This document shows, piece by piece, positions 14,429 through 14,570 of a DNA stretch of 14,570 bases. The DNA lies in contig JACPXA010000258.1 of the NCBI GenBank assembly GCA_016196785.1, positions 1 through 14,570 on the forward strand, written 5' to 3'. A model generated the notes under the pieces. It had not been told where the DNA came from. It saw only the letters and a list, made by a program, of their open reading frames with translations, and did no database searches. The stretch is from Elusimicrobiota bacterium (GTDB lineage Bacteria; Elusimicrobiota; Elusimicrobia; 2-01-FULL-59-12; JACPXA01). The stretch's first letter is position 1. The number at the start of each line of letters is the position of its first letter. The position numbers and the translations under genes are program-made.

Positions 14429-14570
14429 AGCGGGGAAAAGGGGGAGGGAGGGATTTTAATTCCCTAACGGAAGTCATTTTTGTCCTGTCAACCGTCAACA
14501 CCGGCACCATCACCTAATTCCCCAACCATATTTATTGTATATAATCTTACTAATTTGGTAAGATTTTGAG
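14429..14570. other. Intergenic end of window with an edge palindrome
   Basis: No credible gene is seen. A TATAAT (14540-14545) overlaps a perfect 8-bp palindrome, AATCTTAC/GTAAGATT (14543-14565, 7-nt loop). This could be a promoter with an operator for a gene beyond the window, a weak AT-rich terminator, or the end of a repeat element. The base composition drops sharply compared with the upstream gene. Confidence 0.4.

Noticed and set aside
14425..14517. 30-codon open frame overlapping the stop of the second PorV-like gene by ATGA
   Set aside because: The product (MKRGKGGGRDF...) has no signal peptide or domain and its start resembles the repeated junction sequence; it is more likely part of that repeat than a gene.

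Overview
This is a GC-rich window from a Gram-negative-type (outer-membrane) bacterium. I cannot name the organism. PorV/UPF0164-like barrels beside large exported proteins with a FlgD/type IX-like C-terminal domain suggest one of the poorly cultured phyla outside classical Bacteroidota that carry PorV-like proteins. The dispersed palindromic repeats fit a metagenome-type genome. No rRNA, tRNA or CRISPR array was seen.

Layout: (1) 3-368, the 3' end of a beta-propeller (SBBP-repeat) protein gene. (2) 369-480, an intergenic cluster of palindromes. (3) 500-5437, operon A: a promoter with four 11-bp-spaced direct repeats, then a large exported FN3/Ig multidomain protein (579-4145), then a PorV-like outer-membrane protein (4142-5437) joined by an ATGA stop/start overlap. 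(4) 5456-5683, a small MITE-like element with terminal inverted repeats. (5) 5680-6388, minus strand: an AbrB-type antitoxin and a PIN-domain toxin with their own promoter and operator. (6) 6476-14428, operon B: the same promoter architecture, then a giant exported protein made of about 14 carboxypeptidase-regulatory-like repeats (6550-13013, split by one frameshift near 8670), then a second PorV-like protein (13010-14428), again with an ATGA overlap. (7) 14429-14570, intergenic DNA ending in a palindrome.

The main story is a duplicated two-gene cassette: promoter, secreted multidomain 'cargo', PorV-like barrel with a C-terminal TPR-like helical pair. The two cargos share the first few codons (a WW motif) and about the last 350-370 residues (SbsA-like Ig domain, a conserved unnamed module, FlgD/T9SS-type C-terminal domain), but their central regions differ in kind. 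By analogy with type IX secretion, the C-terminal domain would be the export/anchoring signal and the coupled barrel its dedicated outer-membrane partner. Both cassettes sit behind near-identical promoter regions: four CTTAATC/CTTCATG-like heptamers at exact 11-bp steps, followed 9 nt later by a -10 box. This is the layout of Pho-box promoters bound by PhoB/OmpR-family regulators, so the two cassettes are probably co-regulated, possibly by phosphate limitation.
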